Assembly (NCBI GenBank): GCA_941918925.1 | Contig: OW799234.1 | Location: forward strand, 46,282,412 to 46,346,411 | Direction: 5' to 3' | From: Phyto melanocephala | Taxonomy: Eukaryota > Arthropoda > Insecta > Diptera > Rhinophoridae | DNA length: 64,000 bases | Shown here: positions 44,501-55,417 of the stretch, in pieces | How positions within the stretch are numbered: position 1 is the stretch's first letter | Layout of the letters: every line of letters starts with the position of its first letter | Notes under the pieces: model-generated | Told to the model about the DNA's origin: nothing | The model's input: the letters and a program-made list of their open reading frames with translations, nothing else | Databases searched by the model: none | Made by a program: the position numbers and the translations under genes

Positions 44501-47500
44501 AAACACCAGAAGATGTGTAACAAAATTGTATTTATTTTAGTCGAATCTATCTCTTTTGGTTTTGGATTTATTCAAAAATTAATGGAGAACAATTTTTTTT
44601 TTCGTGCAAAATTCGTAATATTTTCCAATTTAAAAATTGAATTAAAAAAAACATAAAGCAAATATTCAACATTTAAACTTTTTTCTTAGAGCTACTTATT
44701 TTAAAAATAAAAAAAGCCATAAACCATAAAAATCGGTTAAAAAATGTAGATTTTATTGTCAATTTACCACAGGTTGCAAATATTGTAATGTAACATTTTG
44801 TTAAGTGAGCAGGTAATGGAACTAAAGTACAACGGTATTTTGCATAGTTCTTGGAATTAAAATTTGTAATAGTATTTTTCAATTACCTGTGATTTCAAAT
44901 TAAGAACATTAGGGTAGATTCTAGTATTTATTGTAATGTATAGAAGCTGATGGACAATGAGTGAGTCACTTTATATTGAATATCGTGCGGTTAAAATCGG
45001 CAACAGTAAATAGATCTTATAGTGTACATTGTGTAAAGAAATTAAGCAATTAAAGAATCCACAAACGCTTTCATATAACAAAATGTCAAGGATTTGTAAC
45101 AAATCTCCAAATTTACTTTGTTACTTATGTGGCGATCTAACTAAGTACTCAGCGGGAGACAATATCTTCCAAGATTAAAAATGCTTATCGCCGTTATTTT
45201 GGGATTCCTATCGATGATAGAGATAAAAATTGGCTGCCATAAATGTGTTGTAGTAGCTGTACAAGTTCTTTAAGAGGTTGTGTAAAAGGAAGTCATAAGA
45301 CTTTGCCGTTTATGAAGCCAGCGATTTAGAGTGAACCACAAAATCATCAAAATGATTGCTACTTTTGCCATACAAAAACACGTGGGTTTACGAAAAAAAC
45401 CAAAAATAAAGTTTCATAACCAAATACTTTATGCGTCAAACGACCAGTTTTCCAGTTTACAAGTAAATTTTTACCTCCATTGCCTCCTACAGACGATGAA
45501 GAAGATGGGCTTTCTACAGCAACTGAGTCCACTTACGCCAGCATGGGTGTTTCTTTGCATTCATTTGGAATCCAACGAGTAAACCTTATTTTCCGAATTA
45601 AACTGATATAAATAACTTAGTTCGTAAATTAGGGCTCCCAAAAAATAAGTCTAAGCTTCTTGCATCCCAATTAATAGAATGGAATTTGGTGCAAAAGGAC
45701 GTTAACGTCTCGTATTTTCGAAATGGGGAACAACCTTTTTTGAGTTATTTCAGCAGAGAGGAAGGTTTGGTATTTTGTGATAATGCTGATGGACTTTTAC
45801 GACCACTGTGTTTTAGTCATAAATCTGAGGATTGGCGGCTTTTTATTGATTCATCCAAGACAAGTTTGAAAGCCGTTTTACTTCACAATGGCAACAAATT
45901 TCCATCGGTCCCGCTCGCGTATGCAAGAAATATTAAAGAAAACGATTGTAGCATGAAGATGATACTATAAAAAAAATTTATATTCCTATTATTCATGGAA
46001 CGTATGTGCAGAATTCAAAGTCTTAGCAATGTTAAATGGATTGCAAAGTGGATATACCATGTGAATGGGATAGCCGCGCGAAAGAAAAACACTACAATGT
46101 TAAAATTTAGCCGAAAAGAGTAAATTTTATTCCAGGAGAAAAATATGCAGCAGAAGAGCCTTTAAATCAAAAAGAACAAACTCTTCTGCCTTCTCTTCAT
46201 ATAAAGCTAGGCCTAATGAAAATTTTGTCAAAGCAATGAACAAGGACGGTGAAGGCTTTCTATGCATTAAGAGCGAATTTTCTAGAATCAGAGATGCTAA
46301 GGTAAAAGAAGGCATATTTGTAGGTCCACAATTACGACAGCTTATGAAGGACGAGGTTTTTGAATCGAAATTGAATGATGTAGAAGAAAGAACATGGACA
46401 GCTTAAGCAACTTTTTTATTTTAACAATGTTTCCTAAATAAAAATTAATAATTATTAACAAAAATTTTGTGTTATTTTAAATAAAATAGGCTGTAAATAT
46501 TTTAATTTTTTATTGTAATTTGAAGTTATCTACGGGTGACGACAGGGTGGGTGCTTTATGCGACGCGTTGCTACAAAATTACAATCTGACAAATTTTTTT
46601 GCTTGTATTTGTTTTTGTTGTACGAAAATAGATAGAAGTAAAAAGTTGCCATTCATTGATGCTACAAGGCGCTTTAGTGCGCCCACTCTGACGTTGTTTG
46701 AAATTGAAAAATATTAAGAATTTTGCACGAAAAAAAAATTGTTCTCCATTAATTTTTCAATAATTCCAAAACGATAGGAGATAGAGAAAAACACTATTCA
46801 ACTAAAATAAATAGAATTTTGTTAGACATCTACTGGTGTTTTATTTTTGAAAATGGATGACTGGTTCTCGAGTTAGGATGAAATATGTCTCCGTACCTGA
46901 CTAATTTAGGGGAAAAAATTTGCCACGCCCATAAAAACAAATCACGATCTGATGGAAAAAAACCGACAACGGATTTGAGTTCAGCGCATTAAAGTCCATA
47001 TAGTCCACATAGTTTTATTAAATGGAGGATTTTGCTGCTGAGCAGTGTAATAAGGGTCAAAATCAATAAAGACAAATTAATGGATATTTTGTTTTTATTT
47101 TTTTTATTATAACTTATAACTGGGCACAGCTTATTGCTAAAAAGCTAAAAGAAATAATAGCCCACATTTTTTTTGGAAATTGTTAACACCACGCCCACCT
47201 CCTAAACAACATAGTTACTATCGTACATCTATTATAACTATAAAAGCTAGTGTCTAAAACTTTGTGTCCGAGTCACCTTGCTATTGATAAACATGATCAC
47301 GCAGAAAAAATCCAATTAGGAATTGTGCCGATAGGGGGAGATATACATACATACATACATATGTAATCTTGTAGGTAAAAAAACAAAATTTTATGTGAAG
47401 TACACTAATAGGTTTCTCACAAATTCACTGGGCAATATCAGGCTCTAAAAGCATAACCTACTATAAGAAAACCAGATATTTATATTTATGGGCGCAATAA

Positions 47501-50500
47501 CGCAGTATTGTAGTATACATATATAATAATTAAAACTATAAAAAAGCTATTCAAGAAGGTTTTTTTGTCTTTCCCAGAGATATTTCTCAAGTTTTTATTA
47601 AAAAGTTTTCTAACAAGTTTTTTAATATTGTGCTGTTAGAGTATTTCATTGTTTGTTTAGTTGTATTTAATCTGCATTATATCATTCTTAAATGAATATC
47701 TAGTGTTAAATCGACTTTGATTAATGTTAGTCTTGATTAACCGAAAATTATCATTAATTGGCTTATATTTATATACTCATAGTACACACTTTGGTGGTGA
47801 CAAATTTGTTTTATTTACAAACCAAGGCAAATTTATACATCAGGTAGTCTTGATTCGTCAGTTGATTATTATACCCTTCACACAGTAAAAAGGGTATATA
47901 TAGGTTTGTCATTCCGTGTGAAATTTCTACAATTTTCATTTCCGACCCCATAAAGTATATATTTTCTGAAAGCTTATGAATAGGGGAGTCGATTAAGCTC
48001 TGTCAGTCTGTCCGTCCGTCTGACCGTCTGTCCGTGTGTATGTTGAAATCAACTGTTTGAAGCCCCCCGACTTAGGTTGGACCCGGGTAAGGTTTTAAAA
48101 TATCAGAAATATTCGGGAGTAGATCGGTATTGAAAATCAGAAACATTGGTACATAAACAACTGCGATATGAGCAAAAACCCACGACCACCTCGATTTTTT
48201 TTTTTACAAAAACAACATTACAACAACAACATACATACATACAAGCGTGTATACTGGTTAGAGAAAACGTGGCATCGAATCCCAGCTGAGCCAAAAAAAA
48301 TTTTTTTTTTTCAATTTTTTTAAAATTTTTTTTTTTTAATTATTTTTTAAATTTTTTTTTATTTTTTATTGAATATATTATTTATATTTTTTTTATTATT
48401 ATTATTTTTTTATTTTTTTTTTTGTTTATATATATAATTTTTTTTTTAAAATTTTTTTTTTTTAAATTTTTTAAAAAATTTTTTTTTTATTTTTTTTTAA
48501 CATACATACGTGAATTTATAATTTTACAATGGGATGTTTTTATATATGTATGTTTTTATATATATGTACGTATTTCATATGGGATGAATGGTGACACAAA
48601 CTACTGTTATTGCATGACTACACGTTGTGAAGGGTATATAAAATTCGGCACGGCCGAATATAGCGCTCTTACTTGTTTTTTTATTCGTTTATTTTAAACT
48701 TCAGCTGTCGATGGATAAAAAATAATTCTCCCTCTTTTCTCATTTAATTCAAATGTCATTCATTCACATACATATAAAAAACATAAACAAAAAAAATTCT
48801 TTTTCAACTGCGATTACTTACCAAATGAATAAATATGCCTTGTAAGAATATGCAAAATATTGTTACAAAAGTTATTAGAAACTGATTAGTATTGCGTCTT
48901 AAATTAAAGGTAAAATTTAATTTAAAGGCTTTACTTTTTCCAAATTCATTGTAGTGATTTTAAATAATAATTTTTTTGTATGCATATAAAGGGTAGGCCA
49001 AGAGTCATGCCTGCGTGTAAAAATTTAATAACTTTTTTGTTTATTATATTTTTTTTTTTTTTTGATTTTATTCTTCAAATCGTGTTACTCCACCATGCAA
49101 CGAACCAAAGTGGTAGAATTTTATCTTTTCATTGGGCATTCGATAAACAATCTGTATTAGTGCTCGATATTCCAGACGATTAAATTATAGATCTTATTTT
49201 AGTTTCAATCAAATGTATTCCAAAAACAGAAGCGAAATACTTCTTTCGCAGGCCATTCCAAGGTTTATTAACTTCAGGTAGAGGTACCGCGTATTTTGTT
49301 GCTACAAAAAACTTCCTAAATGTCATAACAAACATTTAAACAGCTGATAAAAAAAAGAGCAAAATGTTAGTAAATAAAAAATATTTAAGATACAAACACG
49401 TCTAGTATAAAACAATGTTTGTAAACCAACAAAAAAAGGTAAACAAATTTTGACATTTGGGAAGAGAAATGTATAAACAAAACAATGATCAGCTGTGGAC
49501 TTAATTCTACCTGGAGTTAATATACCTTGGGCCATTCCTAAAGCAATCTATTTTTTACATCAATAACCTTAAAAACAATTAAACATATGAGTTGCGCTCA
49601 TCATTTTTAAAGGTACAATGCAATAAAATTGTTTAAGCTTTTACCACCCCCAGAAAAAATTTGTAGCTACGTCAATGATATATGTATATGTATCTCATAC
49701 ATACTGTATACCTAAATTGTTAACAAGTAATGGTTTGCTCCAGTTATATAACTAGACGTGACTGCGGTATATCCGCCCATCGCAAAATTGAAGATAAATA
49801 TCTTTGTGTTTTCAAACAAAAACCTCATAAATATCAATTTAAAATAATAGTGTACTTGTGTAGTGGTTAGAGTGTAAAACTTCAAAAACAAAGGAGCTTG
49901 ATGATTGAATTGCTGTGTTGAGTTCAAAATATTTTTTTTAAGTACATGTAAGGTAAGCACACTCCCACAACTTCACTCTCTTACAATAACTAGTATAAAA
50001 CGATATACAAATGAACTAGTTGGGATCCTATGACAACCCTAATGGTAAAATCAATAGTTTGATATATGAAAGAAGGACAGATACATATGTAACTAGTCTT
50101 AAGTTAGAAGCAACTAGTAAATTTTTAAGCACATACTAGTTACATGCATAAATATATATGTATGTAAAATATATTGACATATGTAATTCATAAATAAAAA
50201 CTCACAAATCGAAATCGAATTCTTTAAATTTAAAATATTTAGGTATATTTTAAATATATCGTCTAAATTTCTTGATCTTCCTATTGATAATTTATGATTT
50301 TTATTTAAGCTTAAGATCATTTATCGTTTTTTTTTTTTTAAATCATTATTAGGTAATTAATGAAAAATTCTTTTATAAAAAAACAAAAAGTGATCTCAAA
50401 CTTAAATAAAAATAATAAAATATCTACATACCTATATTTCTTAAATGAATTGTGAGATTTTTCAAAGATAATTAAAATTAAGAGAAAAATATTGTATTGT

Positions 50501-52630
50501 AAGTCAGTTAAAAAATAAGCTTATTTCATAAAGATTATTTTACATTCCCCTATATCAATTGCTGAGTTGAATGTCAGATTATTGATTTATAAATGGAGTA
50601 TTTTCATTGGCTAAGCTATAACATTTTTTTGGGGGTGGCAAAAGATTAAAAACTTTTTCCTTGCCGAAGTCATAAACTGAGTTAATTTTATAAGCTTGGG
50701 GGTGGGAGTCAAAAACAATTCTGGGGGCATTGCACCCCACAGAATACTTTAGTTACGCCAATGATTATTTTACAATTGTTTTTTTTTGTTTGTTTTTATT
50801 ATACCCTTCACACAGTGAAAAAGGGTATATATAGGTTTCTCATTCCGTGTGAAATTTCTACAATTTTCATTTCCGACCCCATAAAGTATATATTTTCTGA
50901 AAGCTTATGAATAGGGGAGTCGATTAAGCTCTGTCAGTCTGTCCGTCTGTCCGTGTGTATGTTGAAATCTCCCCAATATCGCATGGACCCGGGTGAGGTA
51001 TTAAAATATCAGAAATATTCGGGAGTAGATCGGTATTGAAAATCAGAAACATCGGTTCATAAACAACTGAGATATGAGCAAAAACCCACGACCACCTCGA
51101 TTTTTTTCATTAAAACAACATTACAACAACAACATACATACATACAAACGTGTATACTGGTTAGAGAAAACGTGGCATCGAATCCCAGCTGAGCCAAAAA
51201 AAATTTTTTTTATATTTTTTTTTTTAATTTTTATTTAATATATTATTTATATTTTTATTTTTTTTTTTAATTTTTTATTTTTTTTTGGTTTAATATTTAT
51301 TATATATATTTTAATTATTTAAAAAAAAAATTTTTTTTAATTTTTTTTTTAATTTTTTTCTTAAATATTTTTTTTTTGTATTTTTTTTATTTTTTTTTTA
51401 ACATACAATAACATAACAAAGTGATGTTTTTATATATGTATGTTTTTTATATGTATGTACGTATTTCGTATGGGGAATGGTGATACAAACTACTGTTATT
51501 GCATGACTACACGTTGTGAAGGGTATATAAGATTCGGCATGGCCGAATATAGCGCTCTTACTTGTTTTTATATGAATTTGTATTAATATATTAATGTGCG
51601 TGTGTAAACGTGAGATTAAGTCACTTAAATATTTATACAAGTTACAACCTTTAACTGCGTAAAGTTTACTGTGCCAATAAACGTAATATGTATTTGATTT
51701 TATAAGTATTCGATTTAAGATTATTAAAGGCTGATAACATTGTATAAATTCAAATTGACCTTGTTTATAAATTAATAATTTTAAATACATAAAAAGATAA
51801 CATTTCTAGAATTGAAAAAAAAAACTTCTTCCGATTAAATATTTGGTGTATTTACAAAAGTCCCAACAGTTTTCAACTGGATGAAGTTAAGTTCTTAAAA
51901 TTTTAAAAAATTAAGACTTTATGGCAATTGACACTTAAGACATCTTCTAATTTACCAATTATTATTGTACACCTTAACTTATTAAATTTATTTTTCTTTT
52001 TTTTTTTTCTTTTTGTATTCTCATAGTGTGTGTTAAATAGTAACAATTATACACAGCTTTCAAAATACTTAAAATGCTTAAAAACGGATATATTTTGTGT
52101 TTTTTTTTTGTTTATTTATATAGTATGTACATACATATTTATATACTTTTATATGCTGTTGAAGAGCAGTGATTAATATGAATTAAAGTTCTTTAAAAAA
52201 AAGAGCATAACATGTTTAACCGTTTTTTATTTTTCGTATTAACATATAGTTTTAAACATTTGTGCCTAATACGTATTTTTATGCAAACTAAATTATATGT
52301 TCCCATTTTTAGTATAATTAAAGAAAATAATTTTTTAAATTATTTTTGCTTACATTCGATGGCCCACTCATCGTAATTTTGTAGACCTTGTAAAATCGCG
52401 TCAATATCAGCATCACACTGCGTATCGTCGTAAATTGTGTACGTTGAAATTGTAAGATTTTTAAAGCCTGACGACATTTGTGAACCGATGTCGAAAAATG
52501 CATATGATAAATCACTTTTAAATGGAGATTGTCTAGCAGACAGATGTTTATTCGAAAAATCCTGAGCAAGAGTAACACTAACCATCAAGGGAATTGCTAA
52601 CGACAAACCAATCGTGGTATGTCGAGCCAT
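38524..52630 (-). CDS. gene A: NRF-6-like acyltransferase-3 membrane protein, 708 aa
   Basis: Eight exons in transcript order: 52630-52354, 43024-42625, 42553-42480, 42401-42202, 42133-42018, 39746-39533, 39455-38799, 38712-38524. Phases are 1,2,1,0,2,0,0 and the total is 2127 nt with no internal stop. Domains: signal peptide (1-22); luminal or extracellular NRF domain (about 25-225, with MGQFEECIAATRKIS, GVCVPRSCSP); a helix in exon 3; acyltransferase-3 from about 280 (HCLSGIRCFSMMWVIFGH, candidate catalytic His 299), then FFFMSGLLILWG, HRYIRLTPV, CMTQSWYLAVDTQLY and several further helices to about 670. The start is the ATG at 52630-52628: the GTG two codons up is not a eukaryotic start, and this ATG aligns with that of gene B. 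Intron 1 is 9.3 kb and repeat-rich. The substrate is unknown. Confidence 0.92.
40357..40562 (+). mobile_element. hAT-type MITE, intact short copy
   Basis: 206 bp, CAAGGCACATTTATTCATC at the left and CCTGATGAATTAATATGCCT plus TG at the right. A perfect 8-bp duplication ATATTATA flanks it (40349-40356, 40563-40570). It is downstream of exon 5 in intron 5 of gene A. It is the best unfilled copy for judging the mini-me insertion site in its relatives. Confidence 0.92.
40806..41228 (-). mobile_element. mini-me-like repeat, type C, short
   Basis: Minus orientation: starts TTATACCCTTCACCTGTGG, ends with GATTCGGCACGGCCGAAT and CTTACTTGT. Most of the poly-A/T block is missing. In intron 5 of gene A. 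Confidence 0.8.
41629..41990. mobile_element. MITE with TTTTCATTTTGGCTTAAG ends
   Basis: Inverted ends share CATTTTGGCTTAAGTTCATT and its complement. Direct flanks TTAAATGT (41621-41628, 41991-41998) give an 8-bp duplication. It lies about 20 bp past the donor of gene A exon 5. Superfamily is probably hAT by duplication length only. Confidence 0.65.
43289..43873 (-). mobile_element. mini-me-like repeat, type A, decayed
   Basis: Minus orientation: TTACCCACCAAAAAATG at the left, TAGACCCCATAAATC, CTGTCCGTCTGTTGAAAGC, CGCACAGTGTCG, and TATAGTGCTCCTACTTGT at the right. It is shortened and diverged, in intron 1 of gene A next to exon 2. Confidence 0.7.
44285..47048. mobile_element. DNA transposon with about 330-bp terminal inverted repeats
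   Basis: 44285-44620 and 46719-47048 are inverted repeats of each other, similar across their whole length (for example ACTATGTGGACTATATGG and CCATATAGTCCACATAGT; GAACTCAAATCCGTTGTCGG and its complement). The outer tips are ACACTGCTC and GAGCAGTGT. Between them is a decayed protein gene (45083-46408) and AT-rich filler. The target duplication is unclear; a 3-bp GGT is possible if the ends are CTTAT(A/T)ACAC. I cannot assign a superfamily. It sits in intron 1 of gene A. Confidence 0.82.
45083..46408 (+). pseudogene. orphan Cys-rich arthropod protein family, likely transposase, decayed
   Basis: The N-terminus MSRICNKSPNLLCYLCG starts a zinc-binding-like region that continues in pieces with CCSSCTSSLRG and NDCYFCHTK. 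The centre is FLSYFSREEGLVFCDNADGL and DWRLFIDSSKTSLKAVLLHN (45686-45970). Then come WDSRAKEKHY, SLHIKLGLMK and KEGIFVGPQLRQLMKD (about 46310-46370). Frames shift and stops are scattered, and the family's usual C-terminal third is absent: a TAA at 46406-46408 is followed shortly by AATAAA. I recall this protein as widespread and uncharacterised in arthropods and Hydra; that recollection is not checked. Its position between long TIRs points to a transposase role. Confidence 0.7.
47823..48842 (+). mobile_element. hAT-type MITE carrying a mini-me insert, second case
   Basis: CAAGGCAAATTTATACATC at the left, GAATAAATATGCCTTG at the right, split at GTTGATTAT by a type B mini-me copy (47870-48676). 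No clear 8-bp duplication remains. Confidence 0.75.
47870..48676 (-). mobile_element. mini-me-like repeat, type B
   Basis: TATACCCTTCACACAGTAAA at the left, a (GTCY) tract CTGTCCGTCCGTCTGACCG near 48009-48036, the tRNA-like block at 48256-48292, a long poly-T block, the hairpin ATTCGGCACGGCCGAAT, and CTTACTTGT at the right. Confidence 0.82.
48843..50799. other. gene A intron 1, repeat-poor part
   Basis: AT-rich with no supported gene. Two G/C-rich patches around 49640-49675 and 50620-50762 (GGGGGTGGCAAAAG; GGGGGCATTGCACCCC; TAGTTACGCCAATGA) look like hAT-type end fragments but could not be bounded. Confidence 0.4.
50800..51565 (-). mobile_element. mini-me-like repeat, type B
   Basis: TATACCCTTCACACAGTGAA at the left, a short CTGTCCGTCTGTCCGTG tract, the tRNA-like block at about 51151-51194, a poly-T block, the hairpin ATTCGGCATGGCCGAAT, and CTTACTTGT at the right. 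In intron 1 of gene A. Confidence 0.82.
51566..52353. other. gene A intron 1, first part
   Basis: AT-rich noncoding DNA next to the exon 1 donor. A TATG/TA microsatellite lies near 52120-52160. No repeat or gene recognised. Confidence 0.5.
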
Positions 52631-52699
52631 TTTCACGAATTACCGTTTAACACTTTTCGATCAGTATACCGCTATAAACTAATAATTGTTGACGAAGAA

Positions 52700-52770
52700 C
52701 TAGAAGCTTTTATAGCTAATTCTATTTATGTGATTATCATTAATCGCTGTTAACAAAAATAACCAATAAT
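52700..52770 (-). promoter_or_regulatory. gene A core promoter with TATA box
   Basis: On the minus strand, GAATTAGCTATAAAAGC (TATA box about 52707-52714) lies about 80 bp before the ATG. Upstream are GATAATCACATAAATAG and GTTATTTTTGTTAACAGCG, matching blocks before gene B. The GATAA within the block could bind GATA factors, which drive many insect gut genes; that is inference. Confidence 0.65.
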
Positions 52771-52997
52771 GGTATATAGCATTATATAAAATATAACAAA
52801 TTTTATTCTTTACTTTGTTTTACTTTGTTAAGCTCACTATCTGACGTGCTTAAGGATTTTAAATGTTTTTTATGAAACAATGCTACCATATTGAATTTAC
52901 CCAGTTTTTTAATTGAAATGAAATTTCAAAATAATGTAAAATCTGATATTTCAATATAATGTAATGCGAATCTACATATAATAAGTCTGTGTCTTTT

Positions 52998-53830
52998 TAT
53001 ACCCACCACCAAAAAAATAGTGTGGAGGTATATTCATTTTGTCATTCCGTTTGCAACACATCGTAATATCTATTTTAGACCCCATAAAGTACATATTTTC
53101 TGAGTCGGGGTTTCATTTTAGCATGGTTTTAGTCTGTTAAAACCAGATAGAGCTCGAACCGAAAAAGTAAGGGGGCTCAAATTTTTCCCAAGGTTTGTTT
53201 GGTATTGAAAATGAGCTAAATCGGTATATTAAGAAGAGAGTTTAACTCGTAATGCAAGAGCAGGCCAAAAAAACAATGTACTCCCTACATCGAATAAATT
53301 TCTATTGTGTCTAAACTCATTGACCTAGAGTGATAAAATTTCGCAAGTACATTTCTTGAGCAAAAACAATAAACAACAACAAAAATCTATACATTATGAA
53401 AGGAGTTGTATATCAAAATGTATGAAAATGTATACCGCACAGTGTCTTTTTCGGTATATTTACAATAATACAGGTGACAAAATTAGATGTACAATTCTGA
53501 AATTTTGCAAACATTGCTTTATAATTAAAAGACTATTAATAAAATCAAATTAAGAAAATAATATAACGCTTTATATCAAATTCATAAAATTTCTCTATGA
53601 ACAAAAATTTCGGAAGAATAAAGGACTCTTTATTGAAATATCTAAGTTGGTTTGGTTGGCAGAAGCTACTTTGAATACTTCAACGCCCATTTTCCACTGT
53701 TAAGAAACTTAAAATTTTATAAAATCGACAAAATTATTTACATTACATGATAAAATTTTGCATATATAGCTTTCTTTTCTTTATGTCAATATAAGTATAA
53801 CTTCAAAAACTTAAGGTGACACGCCCTTAA
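52998..53830 (-). mobile_element. mini-me-like repeat, type A fragment
   Basis: Minus orientation from TATACCCACCACC through TAGACCCCATAAAGTAC, the ACCGAAAAAG block and CCGCACAGTG, to ACACGCCCTTAAAA. The 5' hairpin end is absent. It is just upstream of the gene A promoter. Confidence 0.7.
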
Positions 53831-53889
53831 AATTTGTAAAAGTGAATTAAATATTTATTTGTTACGATAAATTAAAGTCTGCCATTAAC

Positions 53890-54270
53890 TTTTATGTAAA
53901 TGTTTCCTCAGCTACTTCGTTAATGGTCCATCCCTGAGCTCCAATTTTATGACACCTTTTAGCATTTCGGCCGGTAATTCACCAATGGTTGGCTTTTCCC
54001 TGTTCACGAGAAACTTCTCGTATTTCCTGAAAAAATAGTACAGTGTGGTCAATTTGTATGATTGTATGCTACAAAACGTGAGATTTTTTTAGTCGATATT
54101 CATTGCACGATACATTGCTTTATTGACTAAAACGTAGTGAATTTCATCGTTATTGAAAAAGTGCGGTCCAATGAAGCCGCCGAAACATAAACTGCACCAA
54201 ACAGTGCATCTTTTAGGGTACATTTGCAACCTGTAAACTGTATCTGGCTGCTATTCACATGAAACCATGA
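53890..54270 (-). pseudogene. Tc1/mariner-superfamily transposase fragment
   Basis: On the minus strand: TVWCSLCFGGFIGPHFF near 54215-54160, then NNDEIHYVLVNKAMYRAMN. A decayed segment near 54010-53900 may be another part of such an element. Same broad family as the remnant at 37705-37988. Confidence 0.6.
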
Positions 54271-54464
54271 ATAGAATGATCGATGGGTCGATTATGACGA
54301 CCATAAAATATAATTTTGATAATAAAATTAAAGTATTTGCAAGCGTTGTAAGTCTATTCGCGGTGAAATGGCAAGCCTTACTGAGCATTTTTAGCATTGC
54401 CACAAGTCACAAATCTTTATTACACTCAACAAAGAAAAACTATTTTGTTTAAGTAAAGTAACTA

Positions 54465-54750
54465 CGTCTAGACGAGCCATCGACTTGTTCAAAATCGTTC
54501 AAAAACGTTGGCAAAGTAAAATTGTTCATGTTTTTTGATATGCAGAAAACGTATAAAGGGTATTTTGTTGATATTTTTATGTGTCGTCTCTTTCCTTCAT
54601 ATTCAAAATGACTTTTAATATCAGACATCGTTGTTCGAACAATTGTTCTGACAACGCTGATTGAACAAGAACGACAACAGCGGTCCACACCAGGCAAATT
54701 CATGTGCGCACATAAAATTTTTCGTTGTTCTATCAAATCGATGGCTGGTG
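54465..54750. mobile_element. possible MITE
   Basis: Loosely inverted ends: GTCTAGACGAGCCATCGACT at the left, and the complement of GTCCACACCAGCCATCGATT at the right. No clean target duplication. Confidence 0.4.
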
Positions 54751-54782
54751 TGGACGTAAAAACTACACAATTTTATATACAA

Positions 54783-55417
54783 ACAAGTAAGTGCACTTTA
54801 TTCGGCTGAGCCGAATTCTCGATACCTATCACCAATTTTGTATAACATCGAAATATCCATTTAAGACCCCATAAAGTATATATTTTCTGAATCGGGGTTT
54901 AATTTTATGACGATTTAGCTATGTTAGTCCTTCTTTCCGTCTGTTGAAAACACGAGGTCAGACCGAAAAAGCTAGGGGGCTCAGAATATTTCTTATACAC
55001 AAGGTTTGTTTGGTATTGAAAATGGGCTGAATCGTAATATTAGGAAGAGACTTATAGCTCGTAAAGCAAGTGTAGGTCAAAACAACCATGTCCTTCCAAC
55101 ATCGAATAAAATGAAATTGTGTCCAAACACATTAACGTAGAGCCTTGAAACTTCGAATGTATTAGGAAAGGAGTTATAGACCAAAATGTACGAAAATTTA
55201 TACTGCGCAGTGTATTTTTCGGTATATTCAAAATTTAAAAAGTAATAAAACAGACAAAGTTAGATATATGATTTTGAAATTTAGCAAAAATTGCTGTTTG
55301 GTCAAAGGCTTTGTACTAACGGAAAATGAAGGTGACACGCCCTCTGTAACGCCTAGCTTCCATATAACGCTTTATCTTAAATTCATATAATTTTTCTATG
55401 GACAATGTTATAGAATA
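54783..55417. mobile_element. rearranged mini-me type A copy
   Basis: Begins in plus orientation (ACAAGTAAGTGCACTTTATT, hairpin TTCGGCTGAGCCGAA), but from about 54842 the text is the type A 3' half in minus orientation (CATCGAAATATCCATTTAAG; ACCCCATAAAGTATATA; CTGCGCAGTG). It ends directly against the next mini-me copy. Confidence 0.65.

Noticed and set aside
48256..48294. A genuine tRNA gene
   Set aside because: No anticodon arm, box spacing too short, poor T-stem pairing, and present in all repeat copies.
52634..52636. GTG as start of gene A
   Set aside because: Non-ATG start in a nuclear gene; the ATG at 52630 follows directly and aligns with the start of gene B.
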